Shown here: in pieces, positions 8,774-19,322 of the stretch
Position numbering within the stretch: the first letter of the stretch is position 1
Layout: each line of letters begins with the position of its first letter
Source: Variovorax sp. KBW07
Lineage (GTDB): Bacteria > Pseudomonadota > Gammaproteobacteria > Burkholderiales > Burkholderiaceae_C
Length of the DNA: 43,003 nt
Direction of reading: 5' to 3'
Assembly: GCF_003852515.1 (NCBI RefSeq)
Contig: NZ_QAJK01000083.1
Coordinates: 1 to 43,003 of the forward strand
Translations under genes and position numbers: made by a program
The notes under the pieces: generated by a model
Seen by the model: only the letters and a program-made list of their open reading frames with translations
Databases searched by the model: none
Told to the model about the DNA's origin: nothing

Positions 8774-9751
8774 ATGCTGATCAATTGCGTGGCGTATGAG
8801 AACGGCGCCAAGCTCGCCGACATTCCGGTCGAGGACATCAGCGAATACATCACGCGGCCGGGATGCTTTGTGTGGGTGGCGTTGAGCGATGCCACAACCG
8901 AAGAACTGGCCGAGATGCAGAAAGAGTTCGACCTGCATCCGCTTGCCGTCGAAGATGCGCAGCACGGGCACCAGCGGCCCAAGGTCGAGGAATACGGCGA
9001 CTCGCTTTTCGTGGTGATGCACCTGGTGGAGTCGTCCACCGAGGGCGAGCATTGCACCAACGTCGGCGAGGTCGATGTCTTTGTCGGTACCAACTATGTG
9101 CTGTCGGTGCGCAACCGCAGCAAGCAGGGCTTCCTGGGCGTGCGCGAGCGCTGCGAGCGTGAGCCCGACCTGCTGCGCAACGGCGCGGGCTTCGTGCTGT
9201 ACGCGCTGATGGACGCGGTGGTCGACCGCTACTTTCCGGTGATCGACGCGCTCGAGGTCGAGCTGGAATCCATCGAGCAGCAGATATTCGGCCAGGGCGG
9301 CGCGGCGCGCGACAAGATCAAGCAGCTGTACGACCTGAAGCGCCGCAGCATGATCCTCAAGCGCGCGGTAGCGCCGCTGCTGGAGGCCGCCGGCAAGATG
9401 CACGGCGGCCGCGTGCCGCATATCTGCATGAGCTCGCAGGAATATTTTCGCGATGTCGGCGACCACCTGGGGCGCATCAACGGCTCGATCGATGCCATGC
9501 GCGACACCATCGGCACGGCGATCCAGGTGAACCTGTCGATGGTCACCATCGAGGAAAGCGAAGTCACCAAGCGGCTCGCTGCATGGGCCTCCATATTCGC
9601 CGTGTGCACCGCCTTCGCCGGCATCTGGGGCATGAACTTCGAGCACATGCCCGAGCTGAAATTCAAGTACGGCTATGCGGTGGCGTTGGGGCTGATCGTC
9701 AGCACCTGCGGCTATCTCTATTACCGGTTCAAGCGTGCCGGCTGGCTCTGA
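8774..9751 (+). CDS. corA: CorA family magnesium/cobalt transporter
   Basis: CorA family inner-membrane divalent cation channel, 325 aa, importing Mg2+ and probably also Co2+ or Ni2+. The large N-terminal cytoplasmic domain (about 1-260) carries the long helices that form the gating funnel. Two C-terminal membrane helices follow, with the family signature GMN at residues 286-288 (GIWGMNFEHMPEL) at the pore mouth. The short basic C-terminus ends FKRAGWL. GGAG lies 5 nt before the ATG. No convincing Mg2+-sensing leader was found in the 236-bp upstream gap. It is monocistronic, followed by the MarR gene 93 bp later. Confidence 0.95.
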   Translation: MLINCVAYENGAKLADIPVEDISEYITRPGCFVWVALSDATTEELAEMQKEFDLHPLAVEDAQHGHQRPKVEEYGDSLFVVMHLVESSTEGEHCTNVGEVDVFVGTNYVLSVRNRSKQGFLGVRERCEREPDLLRNGAGFVLYALMDAVVDRYFPVIDALEVELESIEQQIFGQGGAARDKIKQLYDLKRRSMILKRAVAPLLEAAGKMHGGRVPHICMSSQEYFRDVGDHLGRINGSIDAMRDTIGTAIQVNLSMVTIEESEVTKRLAAWASIFAVCTAFAGIWGMNFEHMPELKFKYGYAVALGLIVSTCGYLYYRFKRAGWL

Positions 9752-9835
9752 CAAGCGCTGGCTCCAATTAATGCGAGACCCAATGCCAGCTCCAATGTCG
9801 TCGCTAATTCCAAACTAATAAACATGTAGATAATC

Positions 9836-9858
9836 AAGTCCCTTATGAAAAGGGACTT
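9836..9858 (+). promoter_or_regulatory. Inverted repeat enclosing the marR start codon
   Basis: AAGTCCCTT (9836-9844) and AAGGGACTT (9850-9858) are perfect 9-bp arms separated by five bases that contain the ATG of the MarR gene. As DNA this could be an operator for the MarR dimer; as mRNA it would put the start codon in a small loop and could limit translation. Both readings are inference; the repeat itself is seen directly. Confidence 0.6.
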
Positions 9859-10312
9859 CACGCAGCGTTTCGGCTTTATCGTCAAGAGTGTCGGAAAGCT
9901 CTACAGCGAAGAGTTCGACCGGCTGGCGCGCGAGCGCATCGGCCTGTCGAGCGCGCAGTGCAGGCTGCTCGGCGCGCTGGCCATGCAGGGCGACGAAGAG
10001 CCGCTGTCGCAGGCCGAGCTGGCGCAGCGCCTCGACCTCACCCCGATGGCCGTGGCCGGCCTGTGCGACCGCATGGCCGCAGCCGGGTGGATTCGCCGCG
10101 AGCCCAGCGCCACCGACCGCCGCGTCAACAAGATTCACCTGGAACCCAGCGCAGAAAAGGCGCTCGACGGTGCCTTGCACATCAGCGACGGGCTCAATGC
10201 CCGCGTGATGGCGGTGCTGTCGCAGCCCGAGCGGGCGCAGCTCCTGAGCCTGCTTGCCAAGGTGCACGGCAGCCTGATGGAAATCACATCGGGCGAGGAG
10301 CCGAAGAAGTGA
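9845..10312 (+). CDS. MarR family transcriptional regulator
   Basis: A 155-aa MarR-type winged-helix repressor. The HTH is at about 50-100 (LSQAELAQRLDLTPMAVAGLCDRM, then the wing around RREPSATDRRVNKIHL). The N- and C-terminal helices form the usual dimer domain. The start codon lies inside a 9-bp perfect inverted repeat, suggesting autoregulation. Its stop codon overlaps the GTG start of a DHA2 exporter by two bases (GTGA), so the two are translationally coupled. A role in derepressing the exporter on binding a toxic compound is the usual pattern for such pairs and is inferred here. Confidence 0.93.
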   Translation: MKRDFTQRFGFIVKSVGKLYSEEFDRLARERIGLSSAQCRLLGALAMQGDEEPLSQAELAQRLDLTPMAVAGLCDRMAAAGWIRREPSATDRRVNKIHLEPSAEKALDGALHISDGLNARVMAVLSQPERAQLLSLLAKVHGSLMEITSGEEPKK

Positions 10313-11841
10313 GCGTCGCGCCCGGAGCCAGCGTGCCGCACCGCGGCATGATCACCATCTCGATCATGCTGGCGACCATCATGCAGGCGCTCGACACCAC
10401 GATCGCCAACGTCGCCTTGCCCCACATGCAGGGCAGCCTGCAGGCTTCGCAGGACCAGATCACCTGGGTGCTCACCTCGTACATCGTGGCCTCGGCCATC
10501 GCGCTGCCGCTCACCGGCTGGCTGTGCGGCCATTGGGGGCGGCGCCGCGTGTTTCTTATTTCGGTGATCGGCTTCACCGTGGCGTCGGCGCTGTGCGGCA
10601 TGGCGACCTCGCTGGTCGGCATCGTGGCGGCGCGGCTGCTGCAGGGCGTGTTCGGCGCGGCGCTGGTGCCGCTGTCGCAGGCGGTGCTGCTGGACATCAA
10701 CCCGCGCGAGAAGGTCGGCCAGGCCATGGCCATCTGGGGCGCCGGCATCATGGTCGGGCCCATTCTCGGGCCGCTGCTGGGCGGTTGGCTCACCGAGAAT
10801 TTCGACTGGCGCTGGGTGTTCTTCATCAACCTGCCGGTGGGCATCTTTGCCTTCTGGGGCATTGCGCGCTATCTGCCCGAAAGCCGGCCACAGGGCGAAA
10901 AGCTCGACATCTTCGGCTTCGTCACGCTGAGCCTGGCCATCGGCATGCTGCAGCTCTTTCTCGACCGCGGCGAGCAGCTCGACTGGTTCGACTCGTGGGA
11001 GATCAAGCTCGAGGCCGCCGCCGCACTGGTGGCCTTCGGCTTCTTCGTGGTCCACACCTGGACGGTGCAGGGCGTGTCTTTCTTCGACCGCGACCTGCTG
11101 AAAGACCGCAACTTCGTCACTGGCCTGCTGTTCGCATTCATCGTCGGCATGATCCTGTTCGCCACGATGGCGCTGCTGCCCAACTTCTTGCAGGGGCTGA
11201 TGGGCTACCCGGTGGTCTACACCGGCGAGGTGACGGCGCCACGCGGCATCGGAACGATGATCGCGATGATCATCGTCGGGCGGCTGGTGCAGAGGATCGA
11301 CGTGCGCCTGATCATGGCGGCGGGCTTCAGCCTCACGGCCTTTTCGCTCTACCAGATGACGCGGCTCACGCTGCAGATGGACAGCAGCCTGATCGTGATG
11401 TCGGGCTTCATCCAGGGGCTGGGCATCGGCTTTACCTTCGTGCCCTTGTCCACGGCGGCCTTTGCCACGCTGGCGCCGCGCTTGCGCAACCAGGGCACGC
11501 CCATCTTCAGCCTGCTGCGCAACATCGGCAGCAGCGTGGGCATCTCGATCGTGCAGGCGCTGCTGACCGAAGGCTCGAGCAAGGCGCATGCGCAGATCGC
11601 ATCGACCGTGGCGCCGGGCAACCCCGCGCTGGCCACGCTGCCGTCGATGATGTCGCCCGACACCCTGACCGGGCTGGCGCTGCTGAACGCCGAGGTCACG
11701 CGGCAGGGGGCGCTCATCGGCTACCTGGACGACTTCGCCATCATGATGGTGATCACGCTGCTGGCCATTCCGTTGCTGCTGCTGATCAGGAGCCCGCGCC
11801 GCAGCGCGGCGGCTTCGGGGCCGGCCGAAGTGCCGCACTGA
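10309..11841 (+). CDS. DHA2 family (EmrB/QacA-type) MFS efflux transporter
   Basis: A 510-aa multidrug exporter of the 14-TM DHA2 group of the major facilitator superfamily, in the inner membrane and probably driven by proton motive force. Motif D1 (LDTTIANVALPHM) is in TM1, motif A-like GHWGRRRVF between TM2 and TM3, and the antiporter motif C region GAGIMVGPILGPLLGG in TM5. The GTG start at 10309 overlaps the MarR stop; GAGGAG lies about 8 nt upstream. The open frame extends far upstream, but that part lies inside the MarR gene. No EmrA-type adaptor or outer-membrane channel is adjacent. The UvrA2-like gene follows 138 bp downstream. Substrate unknown. Confidence 0.95.
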   Translation: MSVAPGASVPHRGMITISIMLATIMQALDTTIANVALPHMQGSLQASQDQITWVLTSYIVASAIALPLTGWLCGHWGRRRVFLISVIGFTVASALCGMATSLVGIVAARLLQGVFGAALVPLSQAVLLDINPREKVGQAMAIWGAGIMVGPILGPLLGGWLTENFDWRWVFFINLPVGIFAFWGIARYLPESRPQGEKLDIFGFVTLSLAIGMLQLFLDRGEQLDWFDSWEIKLEAAAALVAFGFFVVHTWTVQGVSFFDRDLLKDRNFVTGLLFAFIVGMILFATMALLPNFLQGLMGYPVVYTGEVTAPRGIGTMIAMIIVGRLVQRIDVRLIMAAGFSLTAFSLYQMTRLTLQMDSSLIVMSGFIQGLGIGFTFVPLSTAAFATLAPRLRNQGTPIFSLLRNIGSSVGISIVQALLTEGSSKAHAQIASTVAPGNPALATLPSMMSPDTLTGLALLNAEVTRQGALIGYLDDFAIMMVITLLAIPLLLLIRSPRRSAAASGPAEVPH

Positions 11842-11979
11842 CGCACCGGCGCTGACTCACCTACGGGGGCGTTGCGGGGAGTCCCCCGAACGCATCGGGC
11901 CATCGGCTTGAGCACGCTGTTGCGACGTGGCACGATCCGCGGCCAACTCGGGGCGGACCCGCCCAGCAATGGAGACAAG

Positions 11980-14370
<2,391 letters not shown>

Positions 14371-14429
14371 AAAGCCCCGGCGCGAATCTCACACCGCACG
14401 TCTCACGCGCCGCGAGAAATCGAAGCGAC

Positions 14430-15287
14430 TTACTCGTCGTGCGAGTCGTGCGTGGCAGCCGCGCCGCGCCGCCAGTAGCCCGACGCCCGGGTCCACTTCG
14501 GGTTGGCGCCGCGCTCGCCCACCAGGTGCGCGCGCAGCGCCTTGGCAATTGCCGATTCGCAACCCACCCATGCGTGGAAGTCGCCGGCCGGCAACTTCAT
14601 GGCTTTCAGCGCATCGACCAGCACCGGGCTCAAGCCCGGCTCGGTGCCGCGGCGGTGCACCCATTGCAGCGTCAGATCGGCCCGCGTGTCGAACGGAATG
14701 TGGTCGGCTTCGCTGTCGACCTCGGCCAGCACTACCACGCGCGCACCGGCCGGCAGCTCGGCCAGCCGGCGATGGATGGCGGGCAGGGCGGTGTCGTCGC
14801 CGATCAGCAGGTGCCAGTCGAACTCGGTCGGCACGATGAACGAGCCGCGCGGGCCGCCCACGCCGACGATGTCGCCGGGCTTGGCCTGCTCGGCCCACTG
14901 CGTGGCGGGGCCGGCTTCGTGCAGCGCGAAATCGATGTCGAGCGTGTTGGCCTTGGCGTCGTGGTGGCGCGGCGTGTAGTCGCGCATGGTCGGTCGGCCG
15001 CTCGCGGGCCACACCGGGCCGTCGGGGCCGGCGGTCGGCAGCGTCAGCTGGCCGGTGGCCGCATCGGGAAAGAAGATCTTCGCGTGGTCGTCGAAGCCGG
15101 GGCTGGTAAAGCCTGCCAGGTCGTCGCCCGTCAGCGTGATGCGGATCAGGTGCGGCGTCACGCGCTGCGTGGCCTTGACCGTGAGCTTGCGAAAACGCAG
15201 GTCGTGGCGCACGCGGCGCGGCGTGCGGTCGGGGGTGGCGGGAGATGCGTTGGCAGCAGTGGTGTTGGTTGTCGTGAAGTCGGTCAT
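14430..15287 (-). CDS. Siderophore-interacting protein, YqjH/ViuB-like ferric reductase
   Basis: A 285-aa flavoprotein of the siderophore-interacting (SIP) family, which reduces ferric siderophore complexes in the cytoplasm to release iron. The FAD-binding beta barrel holds RDYTPR near residue 102-107, the typical flavin motif; GPRGSF and the [12 protein letters not shown] segment belong to the NAD(P)H/FAD part; the C-terminal HAWVGCESA motif is also conserved. It starts 14 bp after a PadR gene with a His-rich N-terminus. This recalls the E. coli YqjI-YqjH pair, where a nickel-responsive PadR controls the reductase, though there the genes are divergent. The Thr/Ala-rich N-terminal 25 residues are probably disordered. 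Confidence 0.92.
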   Translation of the reverse strand: MTDFTTTNTTAANASPATPDRTPRRVRHDLRFRKLTVKATQRVTPHLIRITLTGDDLAGFTSPGFDDHAKIFFPDAATGQLTLPTAGPDGPVWPASGRPTMRDYTPRHHDAKANTLDIDFALHEAGPATQWAEQAKPGDIVGVGGPRGSFIVPTEFDWHLLIGDDTALPAIHRRLAELPAGARVVVLAEVDSEADHIPFDTRADLTLQWVHRRGTEPGLSPVLVDALKAMKLPAGDFHAWVGCESAIAKALRAHLVGERGANPKWTRASGYWRRGAAATHDSHDE

Positions 15288-15301
15288 TTCAGGTGGATGT
15301 T

Positions 15302-15880
15302 TCAGATGCGTTCCAGTTGTTGGGCGGCGCTGTCGAGCACCGCGGCGAATTCGTGGGCTTGTTGTTCTGTAAGGGCTGGGCCCGACAGGCGCATGCGCAT
15401 GGCGAGCTTCAGGTTTTCGATGGCGCGCGTGACCTGCGGTGGACGGCCGCCGCGCGGACCGGCGCCGTCGACGCCGCCGTTCATGCGGGCCATCATGGCG
15501 TCGGCCGTTTCGCGGTTGGCGGCCAGAAATTCGTGGCCGCTGGGCGTGATGCTGTAGCGCTTGCGGCCGCCGTTGTCGGCGGTTTCCACGCTCAGGTAGC
15601 CCAGCTCTTCGAGCAGCGTGAGCGTGGGGTAGACCACGCCGGGGCTCGGGGCGTAGCTGCCGCCCAGGCGGTCTTCGATGGCCTTGATGAGCTCGTAGCC
15701 GTGGGCCGGCTTGTCGGCGATGAGTTGCAGCAGCACGAAGCGCAGGCCGCCGTGGCCGAACACGCGTCCGCCGCCGCCACCACCGCGCCCGCCACGCAGG
15801 CCGCGTCCGCCGGAAAGGCCGTCTTCATGCTCGCTGCGGGCGGTGCGGCAGTGGTGATGGCCGGAGTGGAAATGTCTCAT
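15302..15880 (-). CDS. PadR family regulator with His-rich metal-binding N-terminus (YqjI-like)
   Basis: A 192-aa PadR-type regulator. The winged helix is at about 45-115 (VLLQLIADKPAHGYELIKAI, YPTLTLLEELGYL), followed by a C-terminal dimer helix. Residues 1-20 are rich in possible metal ligands (His3, His5, His8-10, Cys11, His18), followed by a Gly/Arg-rich linker. E. coli YqjI has a similar metal-binding extension and responds to nickel. AAGGA precedes the ATG. The gene lies upstream of the siderophore reductase in the same direction, 14 bp apart. Nested palindromes 22-68 bp upstream of the ATG suggest autorepression. Which metal is sensed (Ni, Fe, Co, Zn) cannot be read from sequence. Confidence 0.9.
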   Translation of the reverse strand: MRHFHSGHHHCRTARSEHEDGLSGGRGLRGGRGGGGGGRVFGHGGLRFVLLQLIADKPAHGYELIKAIEDRLGGSYAPSPGVVYPTLTLLEELGYLSVETADNGGRKRYSITPSGHEFLAANRETADAMMARMNGGVDGAGPRGGRPPQVTRAIENLKLAMRMRLSGPALTEQQAHEFAAVLDSAAQQLERI

Positions 15881-15901
15881 GGTGGGTGTCCTTCTTGATG
15901 T

Positions 15902-15948
15902 GTATCGGAATTATTTTAGATATATCTAAAAATAAGTCAAACCGATAC
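15902..15948 (-). promoter_or_regulatory. Nested palindromes, likely PadR/YqjI-like operator
   Basis: An outer inverted repeat GTATCGG (15902-15908) / CCGATAC (15942-15948) encloses an AT-rich inner one: TTATTTTAGATA (15911-15922) and TATCTAAAAATAA (15923-15935), which differ only by one extra A. The stretch is much AT-richer than the surroundings and lies 22-68 bp before the PadR start codon, where promoter and operator are expected. Binding by the PadR protein is inferred. Confidence 0.65.
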
Positions 15949-15984
15949 GCATCCGGACACCGGAAGCGGGCGGACGCGGGCGGA

Positions 15985-16003
15985 AGAGGGCGCTTGGCCC
16001 TCT
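15985..16003 (-). terminator. Hairpin after the monooxygenase gene
   Basis: AGAGGGC (15985-15991) and GCCCTCT (15997-16003) form a perfect 7-bp GC-rich stem with a 5-base loop, 17 bp past the stop codon of the TetX-like gene. No clear T-run follows on the minus strand, so it may be a weak terminator or an mRNA 3'-end stabilising hairpin. Confidence 0.4.
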
Positions 16004-16019
16004 CGTTCCTCCTTGGCGC

Positions 16020-17177
16020 CTAAGCGGAGACGCCGCCCGCGCTGTGCTCCCGCAGGTGCGCCAGCGACAGCGCCTCGCCGATGTGCGACATCTGCACGGC
16101 CGCCGCCTCGGCCGAGCCCTGCGCGGCATCGACCACCCGTTCGAACATCTGTGTTTCGTAGGTGGCTACCGCGCTCACCCAGTCGCGCTCTTCGACCAGC
16201 AGCGCGGCCAGCTCGACGGCATCGCGCATGGCCGCGTTCACGCCTTCGCCGCCGAAGGGCGACATCAGGTGCGCGGCATCGCCCAGCAGCGTCAGCCCGC
16301 GCCGGTGCGTCCAGCAATGGCCGACCGGCAGCGCGTAGATGGGCCGCGCCACGAACGGGTCGTTGCTCGCGCGAAAGAGATCGGTGATGGCATCGCCGTA
16401 CCCCGCGAACTCCGAGAGCAGCGCGCTGCGCACCGAAGCGGGCGAGGCGAAGTCGAAGCGGCCGGCGGCCCAGTCGGCCGGCACCCGGAAGATCGCGTAG
16501 CCGCGGATGTGCGCGTTGCCGTTGCGCTGCGCAATGACCTGCTTGCCATCGCCCTGCACATCCATCTTTCCCCGGCCGACCAGGCGCGACAGCGCGGGGT
16601 GCCGCGCATCCACGTCGTCGATGCCGAACTCGATGAAGGTCAGGCCGCTGTACTGCGGCTTGTAGGGCGACAGCAGGGGGCGCACGTTCGACCAGGCACC
16701 GTCCGCGCCCACCACCAGGTCGAAGGGGCCGGCCTCGCCCTTGTCGAACGCGAGGTGCCAGCCGCCGTCGTCGCGCCGCTTCAGTTCGCGCAGTGCGCAA
16801 CCCCATTGCACGCATTCCGCCGGCAGCGCATCGAGCAGCATGTCGCGCAGCGCGGTGCGGTCGACCTCGGGGCGGTTGCCGGCGGAGGCGTCGGCCTGCT
16901 CGAACAGCACGCGGCCGTGCATGTCGAGCAGGCGCGAGCCCTGGTCGTCGTAGCGCGCAATGCGCTGGAACGCGTCGGCGAGCCCGGCGCGCTGCACCGC
17001 CAGCAGGCCGGAGCCTTCGTGCAGGTCGAGCGTGCCGCCTTGCGGGCGCACGAGCGGGTGTTCTTCGCGCTCGAACACGGTGGCGGGTATGCCGGCCAGG
17101 TGAAGGATGCGCGCCAGCGTGAGTCCGCCGGGGCCCGCGCCGATGATGGCGATGGCGATGCCTGGATGCTTCTGCAT
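16020..17177 (-). CDS. FAD-dependent monooxygenase, TetX-like
   Basis: A 385-aa class A flavin monooxygenase. The dinucleotide-fold GAGPGG is at residues 13-18 with the ribose-binding Glu37 (FEREEH). The family DG motif is in VVGADGAWSNVR, and GDAAHLMSPFGGEGVN near residue 300 binds the flavin; this last motif and the overall size resemble the tetracycline-inactivating TetX group and related aromatic hydroxylases. A C-terminal helix follows. ATG at 17177 gives a start just before the first beta strand; the frame extends upstream into the MarR gene and is rejected there. It is divergent from a MarR gene, with two matching palindromes between. Activity on tetracyclines is not implied; many relatives oxidise other aromatics. 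Confidence 0.9.
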   Translation of the reverse strand: MQKHPGIAIAIIGAGPGGLTLARILHLAGIPATVFEREEHPLVRPQGGTLDLHEGSGLLAVQRAGLADAFQRIARYDDQGSRLLDMHGRVLFEQADASAGNRPEVDRTALRDMLLDALPAECVQWGCALRELKRRDDGGWHLAFDKGEAGPFDLVVGADGAWSNVRPLLSPYKPQYSGLTFIEFGIDDVDARHPALSRLVGRGKMDVQGDGKQVIAQRNGNAHIRGYAIFRVPADWAAGRFDFASPASVRSALLSEFAGYGDAITDLFRASNDPFVARPIYALPVGHCWTHRRGLTLLGDAAHLMSPFGGEGVNAAMRDAVELAALLVEERDWVSAVATYETQMFERVVDAAQGSAEAAAVQMSHIGEALSLAHLREHSAGGVSA

Positions 17178-17200
17178 TCCGTATGCTCCATGAAAAAAGG

Positions 17201-17212
17201 ATAGGTTCCTAT
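17201..17212. promoter_or_regulatory. MarR-type operator, copy 1
   Basis: ATAGGTTCCTAT has the form ATAGG-NN-CCTAT. A second site of the same form lies 22 bp away centre to centre, that is about two helical turns, in the 66-bp gap between the divergent monooxygenase and MarR genes. It lies 24 bp before the monooxygenase ATG. Binding by the adjacent MarR protein is inferred. Confidence 0.7.
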
Positions 17213-17220
17213 TTATATTA

Positions 17221-17236
17221 GCATAGGAGCCTATGC
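17221..17236. promoter_or_regulatory. MarR-type operator, copy 2
   Basis: GCATAGGAGCCTATGC has 7-bp perfect arms around a 2-bp centre and contains the same ATAGG-NN-CCTAT core as copy 1. It lies 8 bp before the predicted MarR start, where bound repressor would block transcription of its own gene. Confidence 0.7.
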
Positions 17237-17243
17237 AGATAGA

Positions 17244-17693
17244 ATGCCCCTCATGAAAGAACACGGCACTCCGAACCCCCTGAAGCTCATCGGCCGCGCA
17301 AACCGCGGGTTCGCGCGCCTCGTCGATGGCGGCCTGCGCGATTTCGGGTTTGCCGTCGGCCAGTTGCCGGTGCTGGTGTCGCTCAAGAAGAGCAAGGCGC
17401 TGTCGCAGGCCGAGCTGGCGCGCATTGCCCAGGTCGAGCAGCCCAGCATGGCGCAGCTGTTGACACGCATGGAGCGCGACGGCCTGGTCGAGCGCGTCGA
17501 CAACCCTGAAGACAAGCGCAGCCGCCTCATTTCGCTCACGCCGCTGGCCGCCAAGCGCCTGCCCAAGGCCAAGGCGCTGATGGACGCGCACACGCAAGAG
17601 GCGCTGGCAGGTTTTTCCCGCGCCGAAGTCGAGCAGCTCGCGGCGATGCTGCTGCGGCTCAACGAGAACATCGAGCGCATGGGCGGCGGCTGA
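17244..17693 (+). CDS. MarR family transcriptional regulator
   Basis: A 149-aa MarR-type regulator: HTH at about 52-78 (LSQAELARIAQVEQPSMAQL) and wing around NPEDKRSRLISLT. It is divergent from the TetX-like monooxygenase and separated by 66 bp that hold two ATAGG-NN-CCTAT palindromes, so control of both genes is likely. A second ATG three codons in (MKEHGTP) is an alternative start. Ligand unknown; by analogy it could be the monooxygenase's substrate. Confidence 0.93.
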   Translation: MPLMKEHGTPNPLKLIGRANRGFARLVDGGLRDFGFAVGQLPVLVSLKKSKALSQAELARIAQVEQPSMAQLLTRMERDGLVERVDNPEDKRSRLISLTPLAAKRLPKAKALMDAHTQEALAGFSRAEVEQLAAMLLRLNENIERMGGG

Positions 17694-17732
17694 AGCGCCG
17701 CGGCGCCACAGCCTCGCAGCGTGATTAAAAGG

Positions 17733-19109
17733 TCAGCGCGCCCCTGCCGCAACCGGCGCGTTCTTCTGGTCCGCGTCCGTCAGCGTGCGCAGGAACGCCG
17801 CCACATCGCGAATTTCCGCTTCGGTCAGCGCGGGCTTGCCGCCGCGCTTCTGCCCGAACGGCGCCTCCATGTTCAGGTTCGCGTGGTACTGCGCCGGCAG
17901 GTCGTCGTACTGCTGCACCACGCCGTTGGCCGCGCGCCCGTACCAGCGCTGCGGTGCCGTGTCGCGCTGGGCGTAGAAGCGAATGGCGTCTTCCAGCGTG
18001 TGGAACACCCCGTTGTGAAAAAAGCTCTGCCGCACCGCCACGTTGCGCAGCGTGGGTGTGCGAAACAGGCCGCAGTATTCCGGGTGGTCTTTCATGTCGG
18101 TGCGGTACGGCCCGCACAGCCCCAGGTCGTAGAACTGCGGGTCGGCATTCGCCTTCAGCTTTCGATTGCGCGGCACGCCCAGGCCGATCATCCCGAAGTC
18201 GGTGAAGAACGGAAACGCGCCGTCTTGCGTGCGCTGGCTGATGTGGCAAGTCGCGCAGTTGCCCTTGTTTTCGTCGTTGAACACCCTCAGCCCGCGCGCT
18301 TCGGCCGCGCTCAGCTTTGCCTGGCCGCGCAGCACCGCGTCGTACTTGCTCGTGAACGGATAGAAGTCGGTGGGTGATTGCTGGAACACTTCCAGCGCCA
18401 AGCCTGCAGCATTGAAGGCCGCCTTCGGATCCTTGAAGATGTCGCTGCCGAAGGCCTTGCGCAACTCGTCCGCGTAGGCCGTGCGCTCCAGCTTCGCGGC
18501 CACGTCTTCGATCGATGCGTTGCCCATTTCCGCGGCCGACAGCAGCGGCATGCCGGCCTGCTCGTGCGCCGAGCCCGCGCGGCCGTCCCACATGTGGCCG
18601 CCCGTAGGGCCGGCGTCGATGCTGTCGTCGCCGTCGTTGTCGTAGTGGTGCTCCGAGAACGCCGTCAGCGTTTCGAGGTAGCGCAGCGAGGGCGCGGCGC
18701 GCGGGCCTTCCTGCCGGCCATCGGCACCGCCCAGTTGCACCGACAGCGCATTGGGTGGGCCCCAGGCGTGCTTCGGGTCGTGGCAGCTCGCGCACGAGGC
18801 CGTGCCCGATGCGGAAAGGCTGCCGTCGAAAAAGATGCGGCGGCCGATGTCGGTCAGCTGCTGCGGGCTCGGGCGCGGCCGGCCCGGCACCGGCGCATAG
18901 GTGGCGCCGACATACGCGGGCTGCGCAGGCCCGGCCGCTGTAGCGGCTGTTGCGGCTGCAGTGGCCGAAGCGGTCGTCGTTGCTTGCTGCACCGGCGGCG
19001 CGGATGTGGCCACAGGCGCCTCACGGCCACAGGCCGCAAGCAGGCCGCAGAGCAGGGGCGCCGCGGCCAGCAAGGCCAGGCGGCGAAGAAAACAGGTCAT
19101 CGGAAGCAC
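17733..19109 (-). CDS. Di-haem cytochrome c peroxidase family lipoprotein
   Basis: A 458-aa exported protein of the CcpA/MauG di-haem peroxidase family, which reduces hydrogen peroxide with electrons from small c-type cytochromes, or in MauG-like members oxidises other substrates. The N-terminus is a lipoprotein signal with lipobox LAAC (Cys27). A Thr/Ala-rich spacer (about 38-62) then leads to two haem motifs, CASCH (106-110) and CATCH (285-289). Conserved MWDGRAGS and the FRTPTLRNVAVR segment with FFHNGVFHTLEDAI near the second haem are present. ATG could be at 19109 or three codons on. It is divergent from a phosphoesterase lipoprotein across 213 bp. The lipid anchor is a variation on the usual soluble periplasmic form. 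Confidence 0.92.
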   Translation of the reverse strand: MLPMTCFLRRLALLAAAPLLCGLLAACGREAPVATSAPPVQQATTTASATAAATAATAAGPAQPAYVGATYAPVPGRPRPSPQQLTDIGRRIFFDGSLSASGTASCASCHDPKHAWGPPNALSVQLGGADGRQEGPRAAPSLRYLETLTAFSEHHYDNDGDDSIDAGPTGGHMWDGRAGSAHEQAGMPLLSAAEMGNASIEDVAAKLERTAYADELRKAFGSDIFKDPKAAFNAAGLALEVFQQSPTDFYPFTSKYDAVLRGQAKLSAAEARGLRVFNDENKGNCATCHISQRTQDGAFPFFTDFGMIGLGVPRNRKLKANADPQFYDLGLCGPYRTDMKDHPEYCGLFRTPTLRNVAVRQSFFHNGVFHTLEDAIRFYAQRDTAPQRWYGRAANGVVQQYDDLPAQYHANLNMEAPFGQKRGGKPALTEAEIRDVAAFLRTLTDADQKNAPVAAGAR

Positions 19110-19169
19110 GTGCGCAAGAGGTGGGCGGGCAGGGCCGCGAGGCGACGAATCGAGGCTAGGTTTGGCGCG

Positions 19170-19185
19170 TGTCAGCGGCGTGACA
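19170..19185. promoter_or_regulatory. TGTCA-N6-TGACA inverted repeat between divergent genes
   Basis: TGTCA (19170-19174) and TGACA (19181-19185) form a short inverted repeat with a 6-bp spacer in the 213-bp gap between the peroxidase and phosphoesterase genes. Half sites resemble those of several dimeric regulators, but no regulator is adjacent and the arms are short, so this is weak. Confidence 0.25.
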
Positions 19186-19322
19186 TGGCCGGCGGAGATT
19201 TCTTAGCCCTGAATGAGCAAGCCCCGATGTACGACGAATTGCAACGTGGCTGTCACGCGGCACGCAGAGCATCACGCCGCCCGACCGCCGGCCGGGCTCA
19301 TCCACATCTCATAACTCCACAC

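Noticed and set aside
16020-17177. Tetracycline resistance gene tet(X)
   Set aside because: Only family-level motifs match; the fold is shared by many aromatic hydroxylases, so a resistance call is not supported.
18378-19322. Upstream extension of the phosphoesterase frame
   Set aside because: It overlaps the peroxidase gene on the other strand, and the lipoprotein signal starts at 19323.
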